Assembly: GCA_050174775.1 (NCBI GenBank)
Contig: JBFXJP010000009.1
Span: 1-64,000, forward strand
DNA from: CAYPGJ01 sp050174775
GTDB taxonomy: Bacteria > Planctomycetota > Phycisphaerae > Phycisphaerales > UBA1924
Length of the DNA: 64,000 bases
Direction of reading: 5' to 3'
Below, piece by piece: positions 8,382-16,684 of this stretch. The stretch's first letter is position 1, and the number at the start of each line of letters is the position of its first letter. The notes under the pieces were generated by a model. The model ran no database searches, was not told where the DNA came from, and saw only the letters and a program-made list of their open reading frames with translations. A program made the position numbers and the translations under genes.

Positions 8382-9968
8382 TTAACCGAACTGGATGCCT
8401 TGGGCGAGGGGGAGCTGGGTTCCGTAGTTCACGGTGCAGGTCTGTCGGCGCATGTAGGCCTTCCAGGAATCGGAGCCGGACTCGCGTCCGCCGCCGGTGT
8501 CCTTCTCGCCGCCGAAGGCGCCGCCGATCTCGGCGCCGGAGGTTCCGATGTTGACGTTGGCGATGCCGCAGTCGGAGCCGTCTTCGGCGAGGAACCGTTC
8601 CGCTGAGCGGAGGTTGTTGGTGAAGATCGCTGAGGAGAGGCCCTGATCGACGGAGTTCTGGAGTTCGATGGCGTCGTCGACGGAGTCGACGGTGAAGACG
8701 TAGAGGATGGGCGCGAAGGTTTCCTCCTTGGTGATCTGGGGGACCTTGCCTTTGGGGACTTTGATGATGGTGGGCTCGACGAAGGAGCCGGGTTTGTCCT
8801 TGAAGCGGTCGAGGCCCGGGAGGCCGCCGGTGAGGACCTCGCAGCCGTCCTTGATGGCGAACTCGATGGCGTTGCGCATGGCGTCGACGGATTGCTTGTT
8901 GATGAGCGGGCCGACGAGGGTTTTGGAGTCGAGGGGATCGCCGATGGGGACGGAGCGGTAGGCGGCGATGAGGGAGGGGAGGATGCGGTCGGCCGCGTCG
9001 CCGACGCAGAGGAGGCGGCGCGTGGTGGTGCAGCGTTGTCCGGCGGTGCCGACGGCGCCGAAGAGGATGGCGCGCTTGGCGAGTTCGAGGTCGGCGTCGG
9101 GCGTGAGGATGATGGCGTTGTTTCCGCCGAGCTCGAGGAGGGTGCGGCCCAGGCGTGCGCCGACGACCTGGGCGACGCGCTTGCCCATGCGGCAGGAGCC
9201 TGTGGCGGAGATGAGGGGGATGCGCCGGTCGTGGGTGAGCGCTTCGCCGATCTCCATGTCGGCGCCCATGATGAGCGTGAAGACGTCTTCGGGGTTGACG
9301 CCCGCCGGCGGCTTGAAGAGGTCTTGCTCGCGCATGACCTTGTGCGCGATGCGGGTCGCCGCGACGGCGGTGAGGGGCGTTGCGAGAGAGGGTTTCCAGA
9401 TGATGGTGTCGCCGCAGACTGCGGCGAGCATGGCGTTCCAGGCCCAGACGGCGACGGGGAAGTTGAATGCGGTGATGACGCCGACGGGGCCGAGGGGTCG
9501 CCACTGCTCGAACATGCGGTGGTCCGCGCGTTCGGAGGGCATGGTGAGGCCGTAGAGCTGGCGGGAGAGTCCGACGGCGAAGTCGGCGATGTCGATGCAC
9601 TCCTGCACTTCGCCCTTGCCCTCTGCGATGATCTTGCCCATCTCGAGGGTGACGAGGGCGGCGAGGGAGTCTTTGTGCTCGCGGAAGGCGAGGCCGATGC
9701 GTCGGACGATTTCGCCGCGGATGGGGGCGGGGACCTTGCGCCAGTGGAGGAAGGCGGCCTCGGCGCGTTCGATGGCCTTGTCGTAGTCGGCGCGGTTCAT
9801 GAGGCGGACGGCCGCGATGGAGAGGCCGGAGGCGGGGCATTCGGAGAGGGCGGCGTGCTCGCCTGCCTTGTCGGGGGAGAGGATGAGGGGGTCGTTGTGG
9901 AGGTTGAGGGATCGGAGGATGTCGGCGGCGCGGGGGTCGGCTTTGGCAGAGGTGGTGGTGGTGGTCAT
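8382..9968 (-). CDS. ALDH7-type aldehyde dehydrogenase (aminoadipate semialdehyde/P6C dehydrogenase)
   Basis: This NAD(P)-dependent aldehyde dehydrogenase has 528 residues from the ATG at 9968; an upstream extension to 10007 looks spurious. It has the AFNFPVAVWAWN cofactor-site segment, LELGGNNA with the general-base Glu (about 279), and GTAGQRCTTTRR with the catalytic Cys (about 313). The C-terminal stretch NIGTSGAEIGGAFGGEKDTG...SDSWKAYMRRQT is diagnostic of the antiquitin/ALDH7 group, which oxidises 2-aminoadipate-6-semialdehyde (piperideine-6-carboxylate) in lysine catabolism. The substrate is inferred from the family; no other lysine-degradation gene is adjacent. A GC hairpin without a U-run lies just downstream (about 8343-8367). 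Confidence 0.9.
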   Translation of the reverse strand: MTTTTTSAKADPRAADILRSLNLHNDPLILSPDKAGEHAALSECPASGLSIAAVRLMNRADYDKAIERAEAAFLHWRKVPAPIRGEIVRRIGLAFREHKDSLAALVTLEMGKIIAEGKGEVQECIDIADFAVGLSRQLYGLTMPSERADHRMFEQWRPLGPVGVITAFNFPVAVWAWNAMLAAVCGDTIIWKPSLATPLTAVAATRIAHKVMREQDLFKPPAGVNPEDVFTLIMGADMEIGEALTHDRRIPLISATGSCRMGKRVAQVVGARLGRTLLELGGNNAIILTPDADLELAKRAILFGAVGTAGQRCTTTRRLLCVGDAADRILPSLIAAYRSVPIGDPLDSKTLVGPLINKQSVDAMRNAIEFAIKDGCEVLTGGLPGLDRFKDKPGSFVEPTIIKVPKGKVPQITKEETFAPILYVFTVDSVDDAIELQNSVDQGLSSAIFTNNLRSAERFLAEDGSDCGIANVNIGTSGAEIGGAFGGEKDTGGGRESGSDSWKAYMRRQTCTVNYGTQLPLAQGIQFG

Positions 9969-10017
9969 GAGGGGAGCATAGCGGGGGAGCGCGGCGGATC
10001 GATGCATCCGCGAGGCA

Positions 10018-10788
10018 TCACGGCGTCAGCGGGGCGTGTTCTTCGGTCGCGGTGAGCATCGCATCGAGACGACGATTGATAACGCGGCGGATGCGCCATT
10101 CGGCGAAGAGGGGATATCCGGTCGTGCTAAGCACGAGCGCGGTGATGATGACGCGATTATCGAGTGAGATCGCCACAAAGAATAGCGCAATTACAATGGC
10201 GAGCCAGAGTCCGGCGACGGTCAGGAAGCGGTGGCGTGTGATCCATGAAGTGCGCAATGCCGATAGAAGCGCGCTTCGGGCGTCATCCGCGGGGAGATGA
10301 ACGAGAGACGGAAACGCCAGTGCTGAGGGCGCGACTCGGGTTGATTCCTCCGCTCCGCAGGGCTCGCCACACTCGCAACAGTTCGCCGCGGCGGGGTAGA
10401 CCTCGTATGCACATCGTGTGCACACGGGCATACCTGCGCGAGCGGCTTGCCGGAGCAGTGAATGCCTGACCGAGTTGCGGGTAATCCACGTGGTCGCAAT
10501 GACAGTCAGCACCGGAGTCTGGAACACAGTCAGCAGCAGCCGTGAGACCAAAGAGGGTGGAACGGAATTGGCGAGCCCAATTGTCAGCAGACCATCGAGG
10601 GTGATGAGGGGCACGAGGAGCGTGAACGCAAAGAAACGCCACTTAAAGAACAACGCCTCTTTCCACGCCGCGCGCAGCGAGCGCCAGCCTCCGGGTACGA
10701 GCATGCGCGCGATATGCCAGGGGATGTACAAACAGAGCAGAGGAGAGAAGAGGTGGGACGGTTCCTCGTTTGAAACACGCATAGGCAT
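10018..10788 (-). CDS. Membrane protein with central zinc-ribbon-like Cys cluster
   Basis: The 256-residue product has an N-terminal hydrophobic pair (FFAFTLLVPLITLDGLLTIG, then VFQTPVLTVIATTW). A cytosolic-looking Cys cluster CTRCAYEVYPAAANCCECGEPC near residues 122-143 fits a four-Cys zinc ribbon with extra Cys. A second hydrophobic pair follows (FLTVAGLWLAIVIALFFVAI and VIITALVLSTTGYPLF). I do not recognise the family. The gene starts 3 bp after the pheA stop and is probably cotranscribed. Its codon use and base composition look less GC-rich than its neighbours. Confidence 0.75.
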   Translation of the reverse strand: MPMRVSNEEPSHLFSPLLCLYIPWHIARMLVPGGWRSLRAAWKEALFFKWRFFAFTLLVPLITLDGLLTIGLANSVPPSLVSRLLLTVFQTPVLTVIATTWITRNSVRHSLLRQAARAGMPVCTRCAYEVYPAAANCCECGEPCGAEESTRVAPSALAFPSLVHLPADDARSALLSALRTSWITRHRFLTVAGLWLAIVIALFFVAISLDNRVIITALVLSTTGYPLFAEWRIRRVINRRLDAMLTATEEHAPLTP

Positions 10789-10791
10789 GTG

Positions 10792-11976
10792 TTAGAGGAT
10801 TCGTCGTGAGCGGGGGTATGAGCCGAGGACGGTGATGTCCTTGCAGTGGCGCTTCGCGCGTGCGATGGCGCGGGCGACGTTGGCGTCGGTGTGATGTCCT
10901 TCGGCGTCGACGAAGAAGGTGTACTGCCAGTTGGTGCGCTGGGAGGGACGTTTGTCGATGTGGGTGAGGTTGACGCCGGCGCGTTTGAAGTCGGTGAGGA
11001 CGTCGGCGAGGGCGCCGGGCTTGTTGAGGGTGGAGAAGAGGATGGAGGTCTTGTCATCGCCGGAACGTTCGGCGGGGTTGGGCGCGACGACGTAGAAGCG
11101 CGTGATGTTGTGGGGGTTGTCCTCGATGCGTTCGTACACGACGTTGACGTCGTAGAGCTCGGCGGCGAGGGACGAGCCGATGGCGGCGATGGGGGGGCCT
11201 ACGCGGCCTCGGGTTTTCTTCGAGGCTTCGGCCACCATCTGCACGGCGTGCGAGGAGGAGGGCGCGGGGACGAGTTCGGCGTGGGGGAGGTTGTCGGCGA
11301 GCCAGCGGCGGCACTGCGCGAAGACCTCGGGCTTGGAGTGGACCTGTTTGATGCGCGTTGGGGAGCAGTTGGCAAGGAGGGAGTGGTGGACGGCGACCTG
11401 GATCTCGGCGCAGACGTGGACGCGGCCTGCGTGCTCGAGGAGGGCGTCGAGTGTTTCGGTGATGCCGCCGAGGATGGAGTTTTCGATGGGGGCGAGGGCG
11501 TAGTCGGCGTGGGCGCGTGCGACTTCGGTGAAGAGGGCGTTGATGGCGGCGAGGGGCGCGTGTTCGACGGAGGAGCCGAACTGCGCGACTGCGGCGAGAT
11601 GGGAGAAGGAGCCGGGGGGGCCGAGGTAGGCGACGCGGAGGGGCTTTTCGAGTGCGAAGGAGCCGGACATGATCTCGCGGTAAATGCCCTCGATGGAGCG
11701 TTTGGGGAGCGGTCCTTTGGAGAGGGCGAGGACGCGCGAGAGGACGTGAGATTCGCGGTGGGGGGCGTAGATGGGGATGCCGGCGGCGCGCTTGAGATCG
11801 CCGATGGAGGCGGCGGCCTTGGCGCGGTCGTTGAGGAGGCGGACGAGTCGCTGGTCGATGGTGTTGATGCGGTCGCGGAGGGCGTCGAGGCGCGCGGAGT
11901 CGGTGGTGGAGCGTTTGCGCGCGGGTTTGGATTCGGAGGATTTGGGGGTGGGGGATTTGCGGGAGCGTTTGGCCAT
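10792..11976 (-). CDS. pheA: P-protein: chorismate mutase / prephenate dehydratase
   Basis: This bifunctional enzyme takes chorismate to prephenate to phenylpyruvate in phenylalanine synthesis. Of 394 residues, about 27-110 are an AroQ chorismate mutase helix bundle (LDALRDRINTIDQRLVRLL, then the AP.R......R pattern). About 117-295 are prephenate dehydratase (RVAYLGPPGSFSHLAA, PIENS, and the catalytic TRF in NITRFYV). About 310-385 form an ACT regulatory domain (GALADVLTDFKRAGVNLTHI). The usual ESRP Phe-binding motif reads DKRPS, so feedback sensitivity may be altered; that is inference. The N-terminus has a Lys/Ser/Pro-rich tail of about 25 residues. Confidence 0.95.
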   Translation of the reverse strand: MAKRSRKSPTPKSSESKPARKRSTTDSARLDALRDRINTIDQRLVRLLNDRAKAAASIGDLKRAAGIPIYAPHRESHVLSRVLALSKGPLPKRSIEGIYREIMSGSFALEKPLRVAYLGPPGSFSHLAAVAQFGSSVEHAPLAAINALFTEVARAHADYALAPIENSILGGITETLDALLEHAGRVHVCAEIQVAVHHSLLANCSPTRIKQVHSKPEVFAQCRRWLADNLPHAELVPAPSSSHAVQMVAEASKKTRGRVGPPIAAIGSSLAAELYDVNVVYERIEDNPHNITRFYVVAPNPAERSGDDKTSILFSTLNKPGALADVLTDFKRAGVNLTHIDKRPSQRTNWQYTFFVDAEGHHTDANVARAIARAKRHCKDITVLGSYPRSRRIL

Positions 11977-12016
11977 GACGACGTGAGTATCGGCTCGCGT
12001 CGGGGGTGGGCTCGCG

Positions 12017-12754
12017 TCAGGGGCGCGCGTGGTGGGGGTTGGAGGGGGCCGCGGTGTGCATGTGGGCGAGGTCGGGGACGGCGCAGGCGTCGTTGAAGTA
12101 GTTGAGGATCCAGGTGAGTTTGTCCTGGCGGAAGAGTCGGTCGAAGGCTTCGACGGCTTCGGCGCAGTAGCGCGTGCCGATGGAGCGGTGGAGCTCTTCG
12201 AGGGCGCGTTCGGCGGCTTCGGGGCCGACGTCGGCGCGGTAGGGGCGGAGGGAGGTGAGAGCGTCGAAGGAGTCGATGACGGCGAAGAAGCGCGGGCCGA
12301 GGGGGATTTGCTCGTCCTTGAGTCCGTCGGGGTAGCCGAGGCCGTCGACGCGTTCGTGGTGCCATCGGACGAGGCTGAGGGCGACCTGGTCGTCGATGTC
12401 GAGGGCGAGGAGGCGTTGGTGGCCGGTGTGGGGGTGCTGTTTGATGATGTTGAATTCTTCGTCGGTGAGTTTGCCGGGCTTCAGGAGGATCTCGTCGGGG
12501 ACGTCGAGCTTTCCGATGTCGTGGAGCGCGGCGGCCATGGAGATGCGGTTGATGGCCTCGTGATCGACGTCGGCCTCTTCGCAGAGGAGGCGGGTGTAGA
12601 GGGTGACGCGCCAGACGTGCGCTGCGGTGTGACCGTCCTTGCGCTCCAGGGCTTTGAGATAGGGGAGGGCGAGGTCGATGTTGACGGGCGCGCCCTTGAG
12701 GTGGGGGTGTTTGGGGAGGGAGAGATCGGAGTGGTGCGCCGCGTTGCTGGACAT
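12017..12754 (-). CDS. HD-GYP domain protein (putative c-di-GMP phosphodiesterase)
   Basis: The 245-residue protein is essentially one HD-GYP domain. It has HDIGKLDVPDEILLKPG near residue 75, HTGHQRL, HHERVDGLGYPDGL near 131 with GYP intact, and a downstream FAVIDSFDALTS. HD-GYP enzymes hydrolyse cyclic di-GMP to pGpG or GMP using a two- or three-metal centre. There is no sensory or receiver domain, only a short N-terminal tail, so activity would depend on partners. The ATG at 12754 is used because the frame further upstream runs antisense-like through the next gene. Confidence 0.9.
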   Translation of the reverse strand: MSSNAAHHSDLSLPKHPHLKGAPVNIDLALPYLKALERKDGHTAAHVWRVTLYTRLLCEEADVDHEAINRISMAAALHDIGKLDVPDEILLKPGKLTDEEFNIIKQHPHTGHQRLLALDIDDQVALSLVRWHHERVDGLGYPDGLKDEQIPLGPRFFAVIDSFDALTSLRPYRADVGPEAAERALEELHRSIGTRYCAEAVEAFDRLFRQDKLTWILNYFNDACAVPDLAHMHTAAPSNPHHARP

Positions 12755-12783
12755 CCACGCATGGTAGGGCCTGGATCGGGGGG

Positions 12784-13626
12784 TCAGCGGGGCGTCGGGC
12801 AGGGCGCTCCGAAGTTGGAGAGGAGGAGGTTGAGGTCTGTGAAGTTGACGACGTCGTCGAGGTTGAGATCGCCGGCGGCGCCGACGCCGGATTGACCGTA
12901 GTTGGAGAGGACAATGTTGAGGTCGGAGAAGTTCACGAGCCCATCGTTGTTGGCGTCGCCGAAGCATGGGATCGGGGTGAAGTCGACGGTGAGGTTGTCG
13001 ATGACGACGAAGGGGCCGGTCTGTGAGGTGGGGGAGAGGAAGAGGGAGAGCTGGTCTCCGGGCGTGACGGTGATGCCTCGGAGGGCGTTGGGTCCGCCGT
13101 CGCCGAGCGCGAGATTGAAGGGGCTGGAGGAGGAGTAAGGGTCGCCGGTGGTGAGAGAGCCGCCGGAGCGGTGCGCGAGGTTGAGGCTGATGCGCCAGTT
13201 GGCGGAGTTGCCGACGTCGCGGCCGAGCCAGACTGCGCCGCTGACGAACGCGACGCCTTGCTCGGAGGCGGTCCACGTGGCGGCGGCCTGGCCGTTGCCG
13301 ATGCCGTTGGCGGAGTCCCATGTGCGGCAGACGATTTGTCCGGCGGTCCAGTCGTGGGTGAAGGTCTCGGCGCCGTTGCTTTGGAAGAAGAAGGGGACTC
13401 GGTTGAGGCCGTTGGCGGATTTGGCCCAGCCGGGCTGCGGTTCGGCCCATCCGCCGAGGGTGGTTTGCCAAGAGGGGACGAACGGGAGGAGGTGGAAGGC
13501 TTCGCGCATGGACCATGGGCCGAAGGGGTTGGTGGTGTTGGACCAGTCGGTGGTGAGGTTGTCCGCGGCGTGCGCGGTGGAGGGGAGGAGGATCGCTGCG
13601 GTGATGATGAGAGCGCGATGACGCAT
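12784..13626 (-). CDS. Secreted protein with GC-type dockerin tail
   Basis: This 280-residue predicted exported protein has signal peptide MRHRALIITAAILLPSTAHA. The central ~190 residues look like an all-beta domain, with WTASEQGVAFVSGAVWLGRD and a strand ending in FVVIDNLTVDFTP, reminiscent of choice-of-anchor or jelly-roll lectin-like domains. The tail has two Ca-loop-like units, CFGDANNDGLVNFSDLNIVL and GDLNLDDVVNFTDLNLLL, and ends SNFGAPCPTPR, so the terminal Cys is followed by four residues. It is isolated from the main GC-dockerin tract by 28 kb. The start at 13626 is set by the signal peptide. Confidence 0.85.
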   Translation of the reverse strand: MRHRALIITAAILLPSTAHAADNLTTDWSNTTNPFGPWSMREAFHLLPFVPSWQTTLGGWAEPQPGWAKSANGLNRVPFFFQSNGAETFTHDWTAGQIVCRTWDSANGIGNGQAAATWTASEQGVAFVSGAVWLGRDVGNSANWRISLNLAHRSGGSLTTGDPYSSSSPFNLALGDGGPNALRGITVTPGDQLSLFLSPTSQTGPFVVIDNLTVDFTPIPCFGDANNDGLVNFSDLNIVLSNYGQSGVGAAGDLNLDDVVNFTDLNLLLSNFGAPCPTPR

Positions 13627-13710
13627 GGTGTCGCTCCTCGTTGCGCGCGGCAACGGCGCTGCATGTGCTGCGCGCCGGCCTGGGTGCGTGTGGGATGTGC
13701 GTGTTCTGTG

Positions 13711-13739
13711 ATTGTCCGCGCCGTGCCGGCGCGGATCAA
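13711..13739 (-). promoter_or_regulatory. Candidate promoter with a dyad filling its spacer
   Basis: The minus strand reads TTGATC (13734-13739), 17 nt, then GACAAT (13711-13716), about 85 bp upstream of the ATG at 13626. A perfect 9-bp inverted repeat, TCCGCGCCG/CGGCGCGGA with a 3-nt centre (13715-13735), fills the spacer and touches both hexamers. It would suit an operator better than a terminator, as no U-run follows. Matches are by eye. Confidence 0.4.
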
Positions 13740-13784
13740 GGACAAATCACCAGATGGAGGGGCGCGGGTCGCTCGTTCGTGTGC

Positions 13785-14597
13785 TCATGCGTCGAGATCG
13801 AAGGAGGCGGGATCGATGGAGGGGCGCGGGTAGCGCGGGTTCATCGCTTCGAGTGTTTCGAGGAGGATGGAGGAGATGGCGGCGCGCTGGGCCCACTTGC
13901 GGTCGGAGGGGATGATGAACCAGGGGGCGTGCTCGGTGGAGCAGCGGGAGAGGGCGTCCTCGTAGGCGCGTTGGTAGTCGTCCCAGTGCTTGCGTTCCTC
14001 GACGTCCTGCGCGTTGAACTTCCAGTTCTTGTCGGGGTCGTCGAGTCGGGACTGGAGGCGTTCGCGCTGCTCATCGTGGGAGATGTGCAGGAAGAACTTG
14101 AGGATGGTCGTGCCTTCGTTGGAGAGCGTGCGTTCGAACGCGTTGATGAGGTCGTAGCGCGGCTCCCAGACGGAGCGGGGCACGAGGTTGTGGACACGGA
14201 CGACGAGGACGTCCTCGTAGTGGGAGCGGTTGAAGAGGGTGATGTCGCCGCGCGTGGGGGTGGCGGCGTGGATGCGCCAGAGGAAGTCGTGGTCGAGCTC
14301 GATCTCGGAGGGTTTTTTGAAGGAGACGACGTGGAGGCCTTGGGGGTTGAGGCAGGAGAAGACGTGGCGGATGACGCCGTCCTTGCCGGAGGTATCCATG
14401 CCCTGGAGGACGATGAGGAGGGAGCGTTTGTTCTCCGCCCAGAGCCGGTGCTGGAGCTTGGCGAGTTCTTCGGAGTGTTGTGCGAGTGTGCGTTCGCCCG
14501 CGTCCTTGTCGGCGAAGCCGTTGGTGTCCTTCGTCTCGACATCGGCGAGGCGGACGTCGGCGCCGGGGGCCACGCGGAACTTGTCTGCGGTGCTCAT
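13785..14597 (-). CDS. ppk2: Polyphosphate kinase 2 (class III-like)
   Basis: PPK2 enzymes transfer phosphate between polyphosphate and nucleotides. The 270-residue product has Walker A GMDTSGKDG (66-74), the family motif FNRSHYEDVLVVRVH (122-136), and a basic lid region (DRKWAQR) near the end. The motif set (NPQGLHVVSFKKPS, HDFLWRIH, HISHDEQRERL) resembles class III PPK2, which phosphorylates both AMP and ADP; the class call is by eye. The ATG overlaps the stop of the upstream gene (TCAT at 14594-14597), so it belongs to an operon with the genes up to 16191. Confidence 0.93.
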   Translation of the reverse strand: MSTADKFRVAPGADVRLADVETKDTNGFADKDAGERTLAQHSEELAKLQHRLWAENKRSLLIVLQGMDTSGKDGVIRHVFSCLNPQGLHVVSFKKPSEIELDHDFLWRIHAATPTRGDITLFNRSHYEDVLVVRVHNLVPRSVWEPRYDLINAFERTLSNEGTTILKFFLHISHDEQRERLQSRLDDPDKNWKFNAQDVEERKHWDDYQRAYEDALSRCSTEHAPWFIIPSDRKWAQRAAISSILLETLEAMNPRYPRPSIDPASFDLDA

Positions 14598-15052
14598 GTT
14601 TGCAGGGTATCTGGCGTGTCGGAGGGGAGTGGGGGGAGGGGCTCGAGGTCGGGCTCGATGAAGCGTGCCTTGGCTTCGGCGGACATGATGCGTTCGCGCG
14701 AGTAGTGCTTGAGGAGCACGAGCTTGGTCATGAGGTCGGGGCGCGCATCGCAGAAGGAGTCTGAGTCGGGTGTGTGTATTTCGCGGCGTGCGGCGTCGAG
14801 GACGCGCATGAAGGCGAGGGTGATGGTCTCGTGATAGCCACGGGTGGGTTCGTCGCGGACGTTGTGGGAGGCGTTGAGGATGTGGAGGCCGTCGCGCATT
14901 CGGGTGAAGGCGCGGTCGAGGCGTGCGCGGGGGGTGGGGGCGCTGGTGGTTTCGAGGAGTATCCAGCCGACGCGGATGTGCGCGCGGTGCGTCCATTCCT
15001 TCTCGGGGAGGGAGGGCGCGAGGAACGCGGCAAGGAGATCGGCGTCGTTCAC
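14594..15052 (-). CDS. Conserved protein of unknown function
   Basis: The 152-residue product probably starts at GTG 15052, which overlaps the phosphatase stop codon (15049-15051) and so suggests coupling. It contains WTHRAHIRVGWILLE, then MRDGLHILNASHNV, GYHETITLAFMRVL and LVLLKHYSRERIMS. The paired HxxH and YHET segments recur in a conserved family of unassigned function; two His plus Glu could be a metal site, but that is inference. No signal peptide or membrane segment is seen. It is sandwiched by overlaps between the SpoIIE-like phosphatase and ppk2. Confidence 0.75.
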   Translation of the reverse strand: MNDADLLAAFLAPSLPEKEWTHRAHIRVGWILLETTSAPTPRARLDRAFTRMRDGLHILNASHNVRDEPTRGYHETITLAFMRVLDAARREIHTPDSDSFCDARPDLMTKLVLLKHYSRERIMSAEAKARFIEPDLEPLPPLPSDTPDTLQT

Positions 15053-16191
15053 AGGATGCGGATGAGCATGAGGGATTGGTCGTCGGTCTGGGGGGCGTGG
15101 GAGCGTGCGGCGGTGAGGAGTGAGGCTGCGAGTTGGGGGAGGGGGAAGGCCGCGTGCGCCAGGAAGGAGTCGCGGAGGCGTTGGGCGCCGAAGAGTTCGC
15201 CGTCGGGGCGCATGGCTTCGGTGAGGCCGTCGGTGTAGAGGAGGAGCGTGTCGCCTTGTGCGCACGTCGCGGTGCGGAGGGGGAAGCGTTCGTCGGCGTC
15301 GATCGCGATGGGGAGCGAGTCGGCTTCGAGCTCGGAGAGCGTGTTGTCTGCGGCGCGGTAATGCAGGATGGGGAGGTGGCCGGCCAGTGTGTAGCGCGCG
15401 GCGGATGGCTGGGCGTGGTCGAAGCGCACGGCCGCGAGCGTGGCGAAGACGTCGGGCTCGGTGAGGTCGGTGAGGACGCGGTTCAGGTCGGAGAGGAGTT
15501 CGTCGAGGGGGGCGGGCGCGAGGGCGCGGGTGCGGAGGGAGGACTTGATCATGCCCATGACGACGCCGGCGCGCACGCCGTGACCGGAGACGTCGGCGAG
15601 GATGCAGTCGGTGTGTGCGTCGTGGGTGAGGATGTCGACGAGGTCGCCGCCCATCTCTGCGGAGGGGGCGGAGACGGCGTAGATCTCGAGGCGGTCGGTG
15701 TGTTTGTGGAGGGTGGGGACGAGGGCGTGGTGGATGCGCTGCGCGAGGGCCATCTCTGCCGCGAGGCGGATCTTCTGCGCGGCTTCGCGCTGCACGAACT
15801 GCACGAAGAGGACGTAGGAGAAGATGATGAGGAGCATCGCGGTGAGCACGAGTGCGCCCGCTGCGGGCTGGAACACGGGCTTGGCGACCTTCAGGCCTGA
15901 GGCGTCGAAGAGCCAGATGAAGAAGCCCATCGGGAAGAGGAAGGAGAGGGGGATGACGAGGAAGAGGATGCGCATGGACCACATGGCGGACATGGCGTAG
16001 CCGATGGCGACGCATCCGCCGAAGACGGCCATGACGAGGGAGACCCACCAGGGCTTGAGGGGGTAGAGGCCTGCGAAGGAGGGGAGCAGGACGATGCCGG
16101 AGAAGATGAGGAAGATGGCGGCGAGGAGGGTGAGGCGCGCGCGGGGCGAGAGGGAGCGGAAGAAGTCGCGGCGCGAGTGCGTGGCGGGCAT
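15049..16191 (-). CDS. Membrane-anchored SpoIIE/RsbU-like PP2C phosphatase
   Basis: The 380-residue protein has four or so membrane segments in residues 18-135, a short helical linker (REAAQKIRLAAEMALAQRIHHALVP), then a PPM/SpoIIE catalytic domain. Metal-binding motifs are visible: AEMGGDLVDI (Asp183), ADVSGHGVRAGVVMG (Asp200), LLLYTDGLTEA, and a C-terminal TDDQSLMLIRIL. Such phosphatases usually act on anti-anti-sigma factors in partner-switching. No STAS or RsbW gene is near, so the target is unknown. The ATG at 16191 is chosen because further upstream the frame is low-complexity. Confidence 0.9.
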   Translation of the reverse strand: MPATHSRRDFFRSLSPRARLTLLAAIFLIFSGIVLLPSFAGLYPLKPWWVSLVMAVFGGCVAIGYAMSAMWSMRILFLVIPLSFLFPMGFFIWLFDASGLKVAKPVFQPAAGALVLTAMLLIIFSYVLFVQFVQREAAQKIRLAAEMALAQRIHHALVPTLHKHTDRLEIYAVSAPSAEMGGDLVDILTHDAHTDCILADVSGHGVRAGVVMGMIKSSLRTRALAPAPLDELLSDLNRVLTDLTEPDVFATLAAVRFDHAQPSAARYTLAGHLPILHYRAADNTLSELEADSLPIAIDADERFPLRTATCAQGDTLLLYTDGLTEAMRPDGELFGAQRLRDSFLAHAAFPLPQLAASLLTAARSHAPQTDDQSLMLIRIL

Positions 16192-16307
16192 GTGATGGAA
16201 TGGTGGCGTGGGGGCGGGGAGAACGCAACGCCCCCGGCCTGCCCGCGGCCTGCCCCCGGCCTTCCTGCGTGTATGCCAGTGTGGGCGTAGGCGCGGGGTG
16301 AGAGGGT

Positions 16308-16679
16308 TCAGAGTTGGGGCACGTCGTCGCGTGTGCGCTCGTTGCGGACGTTGCCCGTGTTCAGCGTCGACGCGGGTTCGACAAGCAGGACGTGGCACTC
16401 CTCGTGCGCAACGGGGCAGTGCTGTGTGCCCTTGGGGATGAGGATGCACTCACCCTCGTCGAGGACGATCTCGCGCTCGTTGGGATCGCGCACGAGCATG
16501 TGGAGGCGACCCTTGAGGACGAGGAAGAGCTCATCTTCGTGCTCGTGGGAATGCCAGATGAATGGGCCTTGGAGCTTGGCGAGGCGGACGTGGGTGTCGT
16601 TGACCTGCGCGAGGAGGTGGGGGGACCAAGGCTCAGGGATGCGGGAGAGGGCGGAGGCGAGGGAGGACTTGGTGAGCAT
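16308..16679 (-). CDS. Small cupin-domain protein
   Basis: The 123-residue single-domain cupin has metal-binding motif 1 as HSHEHEDELFLVLKG (His43, His45, Glu50) and motif 2 around IPKGTQHCPVAHE. These proteins are small metal-dependent barrel enzymes or sensors; the ligand or substrate cannot be told from sequence. It follows hicB by 5 bp on the same strand, so it may be cotranscribed with the toxin-antitoxin pair. A GC-rich stretch with three near-copies of an 11-nt GCCCCCGGCCT-like unit lies downstream (about 16230-16262). Confidence 0.85.
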   Translation of the reverse strand: MLTKSSLASALSRIPEPWSPHLLAQVNDTHVRLAKLQGPFIWHSHEHEDELFLVLKGRLHMLVRDPNEREIVLDEGECILIPKGTQHCPVAHEECHVLLVEPASTLNTGNVRNERTRDDVPQL

Positions 16680-16684
16680 GGTGT

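Noticed and set aside
8143..9840. Long minus-strand frame overlapping the aldehyde dehydrogenase in another register
   Set aside because: Its translation is Arg/Pro/His-rich shadow sequence, while the ALDH frame has all catalytic motifs.
13711..13739. GC-rich hairpin as a terminator of the ppk2 operon
   Set aside because: No U-run follows on either strand, and it coincides with a plausible promoter, so a regulatory dyad is the better reading.
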